A stretch of 64,000 nt of DNA from Lysobacter gummosus (GCF_001442805.1 NZ_CP011131.1:5332001-5396000), one strand, 5' to 3'. Shown: positions 53,401 through 61,142, counted from the first letter of the stretch. Notes: generated by a model not told the origin, from the sequence alone. Made by a program: numbers and translations.

Positions 53401-55425
53401 TCCGGCCGGCGATCGGATCGGCTTTACGACGCGCGCAACCGCGTGACAGACCTCTCGTTCCCAGACGGCAACGGCAACCAGCATTGGGACTACACCAAGG
53501 ATGGCCTGCCCAGCCTGGTCCGAACTTGGAACAATGAAGGCACCACCATCGTCGATACCGTCTACACCTACAACAAGCGGCGCTTGCCGATCAAAGAGTC
53601 GTTGCTGCGACCTTACGAATGGGCCATCGGCTATGGCTACGACTCAAACGGCAATCTAGCCACACAGACCTATCCGACCGGACTGGCGCTGAACTACGCC
53701 CCTAACGCCCTGGGCCAAGCGACTCAGGTGGCCACCGCGCCGGGTAGTACCACCACTGGTACATACGCCAGCGGCATCAGCTACCACCCCAATGGCGCCA
53801 TCAAGCAGTTCACTTACGGCAACGGCATCATCCACACGATGATTCAGAACGCCCGTCAGCTGCCTCAAACCACGCAGGACGGCAACGTGGCGGGGTTCAC
53901 CAGCCTCTACGACGCCAACGGCAACACCACCTTGATCGATGACCTGGTACAGGGCCAGAATTTCAAGCGCTATTTGAGCTACGACGGCCTGAACCGTCTA
54001 GCGGCGGCAGGCTCGGCGATGTTCGGCGGTAGCACGCATTACATCAATTACGCTTACGACCCGCTCGACAACATTCGCAGCGTCAGTCATCCGGCCGTAC
54101 GCGAGCATAGCTATTGGTACGACGCCAACAACCGCCTGACCAACGTCCAGAACGCCAACGGCGCTACCGTCACGGGTCTGGGCTACGACGTGCAGGGCAA
54201 TGTGATCAATAAGAATGGCCAGCAGTACAGTTTCGATTACGGGAACCGCCTGCGTCGGGTAATGGGCAAGGAGAACTACCGCTACGACAGCCTCGGTCGT
54301 CGATCTGAGATCTTCAAGGACGATGGCTCTTCGCACACATTCCAATACGGCCAATCCGGGCAGCTACTATTCAGTTCCAAGATCTCCGGCGCAGGCGTCC
54401 AGACCACGCACGAGAACGTGTATCTGGGCGGCAGCCTAATCGCCACGATCGATCACAATTGGCCGAGTAATACGATCATCGCAACCAAGTATCAGCACAC
54501 CGATGCGCTGGGCAGCCCGGTGGCGACAAGCGACATCAGCGGCGCGCTGATCGAGCGGACGAACTACGAACCTTATGGTAGTGCGATCAACAAGACGGTC
54601 GACGGGATCGGCTATACCGGCCATGTAATGGATGAAGCAACCGGGCTGACGTACATGCAGCAGCGGTATTACGACCCGACGCTAGGGCGGTTCATGAGTG
54701 CCGATCCAGTAACGGTAAACTCGAATAGCGGCGCAAACTTCAATCGCTACTGGTATGCAAACAACAACCCGTATGCGTTCGTTGACCCAGATGGCCGTGA
54801 AAGTGAAAGCGTGGCTTGCGGCACAGATACCACTTGCCGCATCTCAGGCGGCATGTCCCCGGGAACCATAAACGGGACGATTGCCGGCACCAGAACAAGT
54901 GTGTTTGGCAGCGCGGGGGAGGTGTTGGTTGATCGCAGCGAACCCAAGCACCTATACCCCATTTTCAATATCCCCAGCGCACTAAGGGGGCAACTGCCGG
55001 AAGATATGGTACGGCAGGCGTATGACGACCTCATTGGCGCCGCAACCAGCCGCTTAGAAAATGGCTCTGTTGGATATGGAAATGGAGTTTCATACTGGTC
55101 AGAGATGATGAATCCAGTAAGCCAGGGCGAGATCTCTTGGTTTGTAGGGAACTACTTCAGCACTCCGCCGCCCGTGTACTTTAATCATACTCATGGAAAC
55201 GGAAAGGAGTGGTACGAGAGCTACTTTTCGCGCGACGACACCTCTGCGTCGAATAGATTCGGCATCCCGGTATTCATGGCTAACGGAAGCGGCGAATTTA
55301 GAGCCTATCTGCCGGGCATGAAAACTGGGCAACGGGTCCGAACCGGCCCTGGCTCTGGACGAACTCTAAATTTTGGGCAGGCCGAAGGTCACGTACTATG
55401 TTTCGCATGCATGCCAACGAGATAG
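50470..55425 (+). CDS. Secreted RHS-repeat protein with C-terminal DUF4329 (JAB-like) domain
   Basis: 1651 aa. Signal peptide to about residue 23 (LLLIAASNSSSAQ). RHS/YD repeats run from about 230 to 1430 (e.g. YDNMGRVSRVVYP, YDSLGRRSEIFKD). The RHS core ends at GLTYMQQRYYDPTLGRFMSADP then DPDGRE (about 1440). The last 210 residues are a lower-GC polymorphic tip: HTHGNGKEW (about 1572-1580), then FSRDDTSASNRFGIPVFMANGSGEF. HxH plus SxxD pattern is the JAMM-like metal site of the DUF4329 group, suggesting a metallopeptidase toxin. The gene next downstream may be its immunity gene. ATG 50470 is preceded by AAGGGG. Confidence 0.9.
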   Translation: MKIGLELISALLLIAASNSSSAQEVTRPWEEYGKLINSRETIASLGPTLFGDQVDLNTGALSFSATDVSIPGNSKLSVAFSRTFKVSNRKGYLNDSTLADWELDAPKLSGVFAPGWKSTRCSVASAAAARPAQVSSSGTVFNPEDFWQGNHADMPGGGEMLYANGASTAPSTGGPYYWMTAGLTYFSCLPTAKNEGGQGFLAITADGTKYWFDWMAQYAEPWLKGGQAGSGQIARRRNVLYATRVEDRFGNWVTYTYTNAYDQPARLTSIQANDGRQITVGYNAQGHVASVSTGTQTWTYQYSYPTPTTGTLTAVMQPDNSQWSISFSALSSAKIRYDQGQPGAEDPVRSCGDPGQVITGGAQGTITHPSGATGTFQVEPERHGRSNVPMVCSNYTIPNNNANDDVAYYPLAYDAFSLKSKTISGPGLATMQWNYSYGSTIFFAPGTGPVCTGSNCGAVVCTSDACAGTSVAIVTGPGGEWTRYTYGNSYRYNEGKLLKVEKGSGPTAIAQTQTISYNLATSGQPFPTPIATSPQPRGDGFTSEYLRPQLSTVIAQDGVTYSRTVGSFDAWARPTSITRFSNISDGYARTDVTEYHDDLSKWVLSQVRRSYTGGIKVSETEFNASAQPYRVFRYNDATPVQTLTYSADGTVATFKDGNGNVTTLSNWKRGVPQSIHHPATPESPSGSTQSASVNDSGWIDWVADENGHTTNYQYDNMGRVSRVVYPTGDTTPWNDKTFSFQQINESEFGIPAGHWRHVTHQGNYQKVTIFDALWRPLWEYQRDITNNDATYSLVGKSYDLSGRKAFVSYPRNPYADGNWAINTGTRTSYDALDRVTRVEQDSELSSPTATTTEYLNGGEIRVTDPRGYQTRTRYAAWDQPSTDYPIEIFYPEGGITQIWRDYFFKPTQIRRSGNNAGQTVEAIREYEYDAVQRLCRVNEPETGSTVMGYDYNDNLTWSASGLTTLAATGCEHMAAYQSGRRSDRLYDARNRVTDLSFPDGNGNQHWDYTKDGLPSLVRTWNNEGTTIVDTVYTYNKRRLPIKESLLRPYEWAIGYGYDSNGNLATQTYPTGLALNYAPNALGQATQVATAPGSTTTGTYASGISYHPNGAIKQFTYGNGIIHTMIQNARQLPQTTQDGNVAGFTSLYDANGNTTLIDDLVQGQNFKRYLSYDGLNRLAAAGSAMFGGSTHYINYAYDPLDNIRSVSHPAVREHSYWYDANNRLTNVQNANGATVTGLGYDVQGNVINKNGQQYSFDYGNRLRRVMGKENYRYDSLGRRSEIFKDDGSSHTFQYGQSGQLLFSSKISGAGVQTTHENVYLGGSLIATIDHNWPSNTIIATKYQHTDALGSPVATSDISGALIERTNYEPYGSAINKTVDGIGYTGHVMDEATGLTYMQQRYYDPTLGRFMSADPVTVNSNSGANFNRYWYANNNPYAFVDPDGRESESVACGTDTTCRISGGMSPGTINGTIAGTRTSVFGSAGEVLVDRSEPKHLYPIFNIPSALRGQLPEDMVRQAYDDLIGAATSRLENGSVGYGNGVSYWSEMMNPVSQGEISWFVGNYFSTPPPVYFNHTHGNGKEWYESYFSRDDTSASNRFGIPVFMANGSGEFRAYLPGMKTGQRVRTGPGSGRTLNFGQAEGHVLCFACMPTR

Positions 55426-55433
55426 GGAAGCAT

Positions 55434-56027
55434 ATGAAATTACGTACTTTTCTTTTTGCATTTTGGGTGATGATGTCTGTCGCGTGCCAGGCCTCGCCTA
55501 GCACTCATCACACACCCCATGTGAGCATTCAACTGCAAAAGAGAATAGTCGTCAAAGGAGCGGATCCCACTTTCCATGACCCGGTGATATTGCCTGCCGG
55601 ACCTACGGGCTCTGCTGACAATCCCTCCAGCATAAATGCTGCCGAAAAAATACTCCTGTCGGGCTTATCCGATAAGATCATTGAGGCTATGCGCACGACT
55701 TTTATTCGCAGCTGCAAACAGACCTGCGACGTAAGCAGGCAAGATTTTTGGAACGATTTCTTGAAAGACGCTGACGGTGTCGAGATAGAGCCTGGCTATT
55801 CGCTAGGCGACTACATGTCGTCCCTAGAAAGAGAGTTAAGCACTCGTTGGCGACTATCGGCACCTTGCGAGGCGGGTGCAAAACTGTGCATCGAAATAAA
55901 TAAGAAAATCGGCACAAGTGGCTATATGTCAGCGCATGCCATCTTGCGTAAGCTTTCTGCCAGAACTGCTGGAGTAAGCATGTCACTGCAGGAGGCTCAA
56001 GACAGCTTAGATAATATGCGAGATTGA
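55434..56027 (+). CDS. Exported small protein, candidate immunity for the RHS tip
   Basis: 197 aa from ATG 55434 (AGGGAAG upstream; the longer frame to 55398 overlaps the RHS stop). Signal peptide KLRTFLFAFWVMMSVACQAS with a weak lipobox (SVAC). The rest is helical with three Cys (C100 region KQTCDVSRQ, APCEAGAKLC). Base composition is lower-GC than neighbours, like the RHS tip. It starts 8 bp after the RHS stop, so an immunity role is the usual guess for that position; the sequence itself does not show it. Confidence 0.6.
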   Translation: MKLRTFLFAFWVMMSVACQASPSTHHTPHVSIQLQKRIVVKGADPTFHDPVILPAGPTGSADNPSSINAAEKILLSGLSDKIIEAMRTTFIRSCKQTCDVSRQDFWNDFLKDADGVEIEPGYSLGDYMSSLERELSTRWRLSAPCEAGAKLCIEINKKIGTSGYMSAHAILRKLSARTAGVSMSLQEAQDSLDNMRD

Positions 56028-56101
56028 ATGCACACAGGCCTCGACGCCTTTGAGCGTGCCTCACGTTGAGGCGGGGCAGTGTCTTAAATTGCTGGGCAGT
56101 C
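56027..56101 (-). mobile_element. End fragment of an IS3-family element (copy 3 of 3)
   Basis: Reverse complement begins GGACTGCCCAGCAATTTAAG and continues with the transposase-end sequence AGGCACGCTCAAAGGC, matching copy 2 (45067-45142). It follows the candidate immunity gene stop directly, so an insertion or recombination ended here. From 56102 to 56440 I see no gene and no clear feature. Confidence 0.75.
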
Positions 56102-56443
56102 CAAACCACGGCCTAAACGAAGATCTAGTGGCGCCAATCCCACTTTGGGCCGTGGCCGGGTTCCCTCGTGGATTCCGGCAATGATGAGCGGCTTTCGCAA
56201 CTGCTAGCTAGGCCCCCAACGTGGACTCGTGCACGTCCTAACGAGTCCGTGCCTGCCACTCCTTGCCTGCACTAATCACTTCGCAGAATTCATCGATATG
56301 TTTCGCGTGTACGCAACGGCGTACCTAGTTTGATCGGCACATACCTGTACGCCGCGAGTGACGCCCTGTCATTGACCAAGCCGGTCAGAGGCGATGGCAC
56401 CGCTGCCACGCGCTCACGCTGACGAATATCACGCGTGCCTGGC

Positions 56444-56590
56444 CGCCGGCTGCGGGGCTAGTGAGGGCTGGCTAATGAGAGCCAAGAGGGATGGTGGAGC
56501 CACGGGAACCGGGTTCAAACCCTCTCGATGGGCGATTGGGGGCGATTGGGGGCGTTTGGGGGCGAATGAGGGATTGGGGGTTGGTGGATC
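56444..56590 (+). repeat. G-rich repeat with T-arm-like core, copy G1
   Basis: Contains GAGCCACGGGAACCGGGTTC followed by AAACCCTC, which recurs nearly exactly at about 61420-61450 and inverted at about 57430-57460. Flanking units GGGGGCGATT / GGGGGCGTTT recur every ~10 bases. Non-coding; overlaps the last bases of the phosphatase gene. Confidence 0.75.
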
Positions 56591-56939
56591 AGGTGAGGCA
56601 ATCCGCCTGGTTATCGGTCTTCAGGAGCGACGTCACCTTTGCATCAATCAGCGCCACCAGCTGAGGGTCCATGTAGCGATAGTCGTCGGCGATATCCAGA
56701 CAGTGCAGTTGCTTGTACGCAAGCAGCCGCGCATAGCCAGCCTGCAACCGTTGCAGGTGTTTGGGTTCCATAACAAAGATAACATCGGCCCAGCGGATAT
56801 CCGCTGGGCCGATCGGTCTGCGCGCATGCGGGCTGGTGCCCGCGGAGCGCGCGCTGAAGCCCGCACGGTGCTGCCAGACCGCTTCACCGGTGGGGCTGCG
56901 CAGCTGGTTGCGGCTGCATACGAACAGCAGATTGGTCAC
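56589..56939 (-). CDS. Low-molecular-weight protein tyrosine phosphatase-like protein
   Basis: 116 aa from GTG 56939. The N-terminal TNLLFVCSRNQLRSPTGEAV follows the LMW-PTP P-loop scaffold (CxxNxxRSP), but with CSRNQLRSP instead of the CxGNxCRS of active enzymes. That form is seen in a small sub-family named low-molecular-weight protein tyrosine phosphatase family. The later WADVIFVMEPKHLQRLQ matches the Asp-bearing end of LMW-PTPs (here V-M-E), and DIADDYRYMDPQL is a tail. Activity is uncertain. GTGA overlap with the 68-aa gene upstream. Confidence 0.75.
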   Translation of the reverse strand: MTNLLFVCSRNQLRSPTGEAVWQHRAGFSARSAGTSPHARRPIGPADIRWADVIFVMEPKHLQRLQAGYARLLAYKQLHCLDIADDYRYMDPQLVALIDAKVTSLLKTDNQADCLT

Positions 56940-57142
56940 TGTTGATCCAACAATTGCCGGGTGCTGCGGATCGGATAGGCGAAGCCCAGCTGCCGCGCGC
57001 GGATCAGCTTGCAACCCCGCGTATACAGCAGCTTCCAGTTCTTCTCGGGCTTGAACTTTGCCGAGTGCACCACTCGATCGCCGCCACAGTTGCGAGCCTG
57101 CGAACGCCTCCAGACGCGGTTTCTTTCCATTTTCATGGTCAT
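56936..57142 (-). CDS. Small basic unknown protein, coupled to the phosphatase-like gene
   Basis: 68 aa, stop overlapping the GTG of the phosphatase gene by 4 bases. KFKPEKNWKLLYTRGCKLIRARQLGF (about residues 29-54) looks conserved and basic; the rest is not diagnostic. No domain known to me. The GTGA overlap is the main support that it is a real gene. An alternative start is ATG 57133. Confidence 0.45.
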   Translation of the reverse strand: MTMKMERNRVWRRSQARNCGGDRVVHSAKFKPEKNWKLLYTRGCKLIRARQLGFAYPIRSTRQLLDQQ

Positions 57143-57389
57143 TATCTCGTGAGTACCGGGTTCAGCAGCCGCGGTAGTACGAGTGGCCGGGATGTTATCT
57201 CGGGAACGCCACGGTGGTAAAGCTGGGTCGCCCAGGGGGGGCGCTCCGTTCGGTGCTTCCCATGGCGACGGCAGAGCGCGCCAGCCGGCCCCTTAATGCC
57301 ATGGCCCGAAGCTGGTTCACGGACCGCTCGCTCGTGGCTGACCGCGTTAGGCGTCTAGTCAAAGCCGGAAGAGTTCGAATAGTACGTTG

Positions 57390-57600
57390 CAACTCCCGTT
57401 CGCCCCCATGGGCCCCCAAACGCCGCCATCAGCCCGTCAAGAGGGTTAGAACCCGGTCCCAATGGCCCCGCCAACCCCCAATCACCCTCATCGACCCTCA
57501 TTCGCCCCCCAACGCCCCCAACGCCCCCAGTCGGCGGGCCGACGCGAGTGGTATTGGCCAGCATGAGACAGCTGGCAATTGCGGAGTGGTCGCGCCCGGG
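57390..57600 (-). repeat. G-rich repeat with T-arm-like core, copy G2 (inverted)
   Basis: Reverse complement contains the same order as G3: a lead with CCAGCTGTCTCATGCTGGCCAA then TACCACTC, G-rich tandem GGGGGCGTT units, GGGACCGGGTTCTAACCCTC, and more G-rich units. On the plus strand it is the C-rich stretch around 57410-57540. No gene supported inside. Confidence 0.75.
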
Positions 57601-57850
57601 GAACCTGTGCGAATCACAGGCGAAGTGGCATGCTGCCTTCATTCGCCCGCTCTTTGAGACCGCGCGCGGCTTGAGCTGAGCCAAGTCTCATCCAGCAAGA
57701 CGGACATCGCCGACGCTGATAGCGCCGCGACCAAGGACAGGTCATGCAATCAATCCCAACTCTTCAGCGCCACGCCCCAGTCCTGGGCGCGGCGTCGCTT
57801 CGCCATGGACAACGCACTGCAACTGGGTCGCCTGAACTCGGCCCTTTATG

Positions 57851-57960
57851 GCACAGTCGTTGAAGTACGTGCAGCCCGATCACTTGGGCACGCCGCGCGC
57901 GGTCATCGATCCCGGCCGCGGTGCTTCCGGTATTGCGATCTGGACAGATACTTTGATGAT
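57851..57960 (+). pseudogene. RHS core fragment
   Basis: Frame from 57851: AQSLKYVQPDHLGTPRAVID then PGRGASGIAIWT, the DHLGTPR signature of RHS proteins. It has no start, no rest, and runs into other sequence after WTD. A scar of an RHS gene. Confidence 0.65.
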
Positions 57961-57981
57961 GACTAAGGAGGGGGCTAATCA

Positions 57982-58116
57982 ATGCTGACCGACATCTTCG
58001 CGGCGCGATACGCCTCCGCTCCTCTGTGGCAAGCATTCGGAGACCACAAAAGAAAGGCCTCGTTCTCCGAGGCCTTTAAGTTTCTCAATGATTGGGAGCT
58101 AGAGGGGCCCTGCTAA
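57982..58116 (+). pseudogene. Short ORF resembling the N-terminus of an AbiJ-like protein
   Basis: 44 codons from ATG 57982 (AGGAGGGGG 8 bases upstream). MLTDIFAARYASAPLWQAFG resembles the first 20 residues of abortive-infection AbiJ-type N-terminal domains. The rest runs through the terminator hairpin and stops at 58116. So it is a truncated gene, or a coincidence. Low confidence. Confidence 0.35.
58053..58077 (-). terminator. Rho-independent terminator of the Sel1 gene
   Basis: AAAGGCCTCG (58053-58062) and CGAGGCCTTT (58068-58077), a perfect 10-bp stem with 5-base loop. On the minus strand it is followed by a T-rich run (TTTCTTTT), as for a terminator after the gene at 58130-58600. It may act in both directions. 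Confidence 0.75.
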
Positions 58117-58129
58117 GTGTTATGGCTAA

Positions 58130-58600
58130 CTACTCCATCTCCCTTAAAAAGTCGGCAGCCTCTTCAATTCCTGCTTCAGCAGCCTCTCGAATCAAGCGCT
58201 GTGCCTGGTCTCGACTGCTTGGCCGTTGGTCATCAAGAAGAATCAGTCCATACCTGAACTTCGATCGCATATGCCCTTGAGCAGCGGCTGAGCTAAATAA
58301 TAGTTCAGCTTGTTTCATATCAATGTCTAACAAGTCACCGCTTTCGTAATACTCACCCAGAGCATGCATGGCCGGTGCGTAGCCAAGCATTGCCGCATCG
58401 TTAAGTAAGGAAATACTGCGTCTCTCAAAGTCAGTATCCGATTCCGTGCCTGCGATACTAAATGTTGAATAAAGGTAAATCGCTTCTGGCACTAGAAGCT
58501 TTACGAGAGGCTCGAGGATGTCTTTTGCAACGGAGCAACTTCCCGAATTTATTTGCCCAATCGCGAGATCGAGCTGATGTCTTAAATAAAGATTGGTCAT
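58130..58600 (-). CDS. Sel1-repeat small protein, candidate immunity
   Basis: 156 aa. Sel1-like repeats: AMLGYAPAMHALGEYYESGD, LLFSSAAAQGHMRSKFRYGLILLDD, LIREAAEAGIEEAADFL. No signal peptide. Sel1 proteins often act as binding partners, and several toxin-immunity proteins have them. It follows the orphan RHS tail (58617-59048) by 16 bp, so a toxin-immunity pair is a reasonable guess. AT-rich compared to surroundings. Terminator at 58053-58077. Confidence 0.75.
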   Translation of the reverse strand: MTNLYLRHQLDLAIGQINSGSCSVAKDILEPLVKLLVPEAIYLYSTFSIAGTESDTDFERRSISLLNDAAMLGYAPAMHALGEYYESGDLLDIDMKQAELLFSSAAAQGHMRSKFRYGLILLDDQRPSSRDQAQRLIREAAEAGIEEAADFLREME

Positions 58601-58616
58601 GGAATTGAACTCAGTT

Positions 58617-59048
58617 TTATTTGGTTGGGTTTATGCGGTCGCCCTTAGGATTCGTGCACCTGTATGTGACGTGGTGGACAGATTTGGCGCCAAGCGCCTC
58701 TTTCGCACTCTTTTCGGCGGCTCTCTTTGCGGACTGCACGTCAGGGCCCTCGCCGTAGCCGAACGCAAACTCCTGGTCATCGATCGAGCAATTGGCTGGA
58801 CTTCTTCCATTTCTATCGGCTCGACAGATGCTGGTATATTTTCCGCGCTGCCTCTCTGGGTAAGGCACCGCTCTCGATTGCGTTTGGGGCGTATCTCCCG
58901 GGATAGAAAGAGCTAAAAGAGCCGGACTCGCAGTTCGCGCGCCAGCCAATAGCCATCCAAGGTCCGGAAGAACTGGGCTAATGGGAATCGATAGTGCGGC
59001 TAAACCGTTCGGGTCGGAAAGCGCCAGAGGGCTTCCAATGTCAGGCAA
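58617..59048 (-). CDS. Orphan RHS C-terminal tip, probable toxin fragment
   Basis: 143 aa from TTG 59048. Starts SPLALSDPNGLAALSIPISPVL, which is the DPxGL that marks the end of RHS cores, then a 100-residue tail with QRGKYTSICRADRNGR and KRAAEKSAKEALGAKSVHHV. There is no RHS core in front. So it is a displaced tip, of the type that can be exchanged by recombination. Activity unknown. No recognisable nuclease motif. Paired with the Sel1 gene. Confidence 0.55.
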   Translation of the reverse strand: MPDIGSPLALSDPNGLAALSIPISPVLPDLGWLLAGARTASPALLALSIPGDTPQTQSRAVPYPERQRGKYTSICRADRNGRSPANCSIDDQEFAFGYGEGPDVQSAKRAAEKSAKEALGAKSVHHVTYRCTNPKGDRINPTK

Positions 59049-59266
59049 TGATTGAGGTTGTGTGCACTTAGAAAGCGTCCGTCGGCAGCATGCTGGTAAG
59101 CCTTCAAAGCGGGGTGGATCACCGCCTTGATCTCATGGCGAACAAGGTAGTCATTGAATGACGTCCATATAGGATCATCGGCACGGGTGGGATTTGGCGG
59201 TGCAGGGAGATAGGTCAGGGTCATCCGGCCATTCTTGCGCATCTCACGGACGGGGAACACCTTCAT
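59000..59266 (-). CDS. Unknown truncated ORF
   Basis: 88 aa from ATG 59266: VFPVREMRKNGRMTLTYLPA then a helical C-terminus LNHCLTLEALWRF. There is no ribosome-binding site and the start lies 7 bases from an IS terminal repeat (59273), which probably removed the true 5' end. It overlaps the RHS tip by 49 bp, so one of the two starts is wrong. No family recognised. Confidence 0.3.
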   Translation of the reverse strand: MKVFPVREMRKNGRMTLTYLPAPPNPTRADDPIWTSFNDYLVRHEIKAVIHPALKAYQHAADGRFLSAHNLNHCLTLEALWRFPTRTV

Positions 59267-59272
59267 GGCAAC

Positions 59273-59300
59273 TGAATCGCCCAGGGTTTTGTGGAGGACT
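59273..59300 (+). mobile_element. Solo terminal repeat of an IS3-family element
   Basis: TGAATCGCCCAGGGTTTTGTGGA is nearly the terminal repeat of the intact element at 43718 (TGAATCGCCCAGGTTTTTGTAGA). Nothing else of an IS follows; 59301-59546 holds no gene. Confidence 0.6.
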
Positions 59301-59546
59301 GAGCCTCGCAATCTGGCTCCATCTAGGCGATCACTAGTCCCGGCGAGTCAGTTGATGCTTCGGCGGCGCACCGGCTGACTTGCCCTCGCCCGCTACTACG
59401 CTTAGCCATCCGGTCCAGCCTTGCTGAGCAACGAACCGGGACGAAGCTGGTGATTTTGGCCGGTCCCAAGCTCTGGCCTCGTTCACCACCAGTAGACGGT
59501 TGCAGTACTCGCAGCCCCCTGTCGCTGGGTGTGATTTCTAGGACTT

Positions 59547-59777
59547 GTGATGCCCATAAGCTACGTCGCAGACATTCGATCGCTCTTTAGAGCTAAGGAC
59601 GTCAGTTCTATGAAGAACTTTGGCGCCTTTGATCTGTCCCTCTACGAAGACGTGAAGGCGAACGCTGACGCAATTCTGCAGCAGCTGGAGGCGGGCTCAA
59701 TGCCGTGTGACGGAGCCTGGTCAGCCGAAAACATCTGCAAGTTTCGAGACTGGATCGCTGACGGGAAACTCCCATGA
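59547..59777 (+). CDS. Small conserved protein, partner of the haem protein
   Basis: 76 aa, GTG 59547 or ATG 59550. PISYVADIRSLFRAKDVSSMKNFG and QQLEAGSMPCDGAWSAENICKFRDWIADG are like the small proteins found beside c-type haem enzymes (a cytochrome-like tail with one Cys, no CxxCH). It overlaps the next gene by ATGA, so they are translated together. No signal peptide. Function unknown. Confidence 0.7.
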   Translation: MMPISYVADIRSLFRAKDVSSMKNFGAFDLSLYEDVKANADAILQQLEAGSMPCDGAWSAENICKFRDWIADGKLP

Positions 59778-60997
59778 CTCCTATAATTCGAATCACAGTA
59801 GGTTGCGTTGTTGTTGCGATGGTCCTGACAGGGCGGCTCGCAGTTTCAGCTTCGTCTACAGAAATGAATCACTGTCGCTTTTCGCCGGTGCGTACTGATG
59901 CCGTAGATTTCCCTAGTCGGCACGCTTGGAATTTGTTTCTCACACTCATGCACCCTGCGAAGTCTTCAAACTCTTCGCGGGGGCAAGCCGACTGTTCAAA
60001 GCCAATTGGAACGCCCGGAACGACAGTCGTTTGGGAGATGTGGCGACTTGCTCGCACAGAGGTCTTCTTGCCCAATGGAGCTGAGCCCCCGGAGTGGAAT
60101 GACCGAAGTCTACCTACCGGCTTCCAAGGAGCAGTTCCTGGGCAGTCTGATTCCTTTCACGGAGTTGTGCTGCCGAAATCGGCCGCTACAAATCTCAAGA
60201 AGACTACTACACCAGGAAGCATTCAGATCGAGTCCCTCTTAGGAGGTAAATTCAAGCCGCTATTCGATCCAGAACCCGACAACAGTATCTTTGTCGATCG
60301 TGGCGGGATTGGTGAGACGCGAATGAATCGATCGACATACGAATTTATACGCGAGAATTGTCTGTTTAGCACCGAAGGTCTAGACCGCTACGCGGAGGCG
60401 GTTCGGAGCGGAAAGAAGCCGCAACTTTCTTTACCGTCCGACTCGATCGAAGGCAAAGCCGTTTGGATCGTATTAACCGATGCTCAGCTTTCCTCTGGCG
60501 TAGGAAACACCTACTACACGATCAAACACGACGGGAAGACATATGGTTTGAATTCCTTCCATATTCTCACAAAGGACATTCCCAATTGGTTTTGGGCAAC
60601 CTTCCATCACAAGTCGACGCCCAAGAACGAATTTGAGACGCCCGACACTTTTGGACAGCCTAGAGATGTGACGGGGACGGTGTGGGAGAACTATGTTCTT
60701 GGAGGAACCCAGATCGATTTCGTCTCGCCGACCGGCGACCCCACCGTTCTTTCGGATCATTTCATTGAGTTCGACTTTCAGAGGTCGTCTTGTATCACCT
60801 GCCACGCAATGGCAACGACGACGACTGACCGGAACGACAAGGATCGCCCTAGACAGACGCTGGATCTTGGTGTGCCGAATGCGGCTACATTCAAGAGGGG
60901 CGGAAAACCGTTCTACGTACAAACTGATTTCTTGTGGTCGATGCCATTCCGTGCGCAGAGTGAGAAGCAGCCACCTCCCGCGCGTTGCATCTGGTAG
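59774..60997 (+). CDS. Exported single-haem protein (cytochrome c-type)
   Basis: 407 aa. Signal peptide (CVVVAMVLTGRLAVSAS). One haem-binding motif CITCH in FQRSSCITCHAMATTT (about residues 337-352). The rest, with SFHILTKDIPNWFWATFHHK and TQIDFVSPTGDPTVLSDHFIEFDFQRS, is not a standard cytochrome domain but resembles a family of uncharacterised periplasmic proteins with one CxxCH. Likely electron transfer or redox sensing. The C-terminus (QPPPARCIW) ends with Cys. Confidence 0.75.
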   Translation: MTPIIRITVGCVVVAMVLTGRLAVSASSTEMNHCRFSPVRTDAVDFPSRHAWNLFLTLMHPAKSSNSSRGQADCSKPIGTPGTTVVWEMWRLARTEVFLPNGAEPPEWNDRSLPTGFQGAVPGQSDSFHGVVLPKSAATNLKKTTTPGSIQIESLLGGKFKPLFDPEPDNSIFVDRGGIGETRMNRSTYEFIRENCLFSTEGLDRYAEAVRSGKKPQLSLPSDSIEGKAVWIVLTDAQLSSGVGNTYYTIKHDGKTYGLNSFHILTKDIPNWFWATFHHKSTPKNEFETPDTFGQPRDVTGTVWENYVLGGTQIDFVSPTGDPTVLSDHFIEFDFQRSSCITCHAMATTTTDRNDKDRPRQTLDLGVPNAATFKRGGKPFYVQTDFLWSMPFRAQSEKQPPPARCIW

Positions 60998-61106
60998 TGG
61001 TGGGCCAGAGGAAATCAATCGTTGCTCGCTCGGGCCGAGAACCCACGACCTGATGTTTAGAGAGTCCCTGCGATCATATGCAGCTTGCTAATTGGCTGCC
61101 TGCGGC

Positions 61107-61142
61107 GGCCAGTACGTCCATATGCATCTGGACGTACTGGCC
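61107..61142. repeat. Perfect 14-bp palindrome
   Basis: GGCCAGTACGTCCA (61107-61120), loop TATGCATC, TGGACGTACTGGCC (61129-61142). No T-run on either side, so it is not a standard terminator. It is 110 bp after the haem gene stop. Could be a site for a regulator or a scar. The loop is itself partly palindromic (ATGCAT). Confidence 0.65.

Noticed and set aside
56444..57600. CRISPR array from spaced G-rich units
   Set aside because: Units are about 10 bases with almost no spacer and no cas genes; it is a tandem low-complexity repeat.
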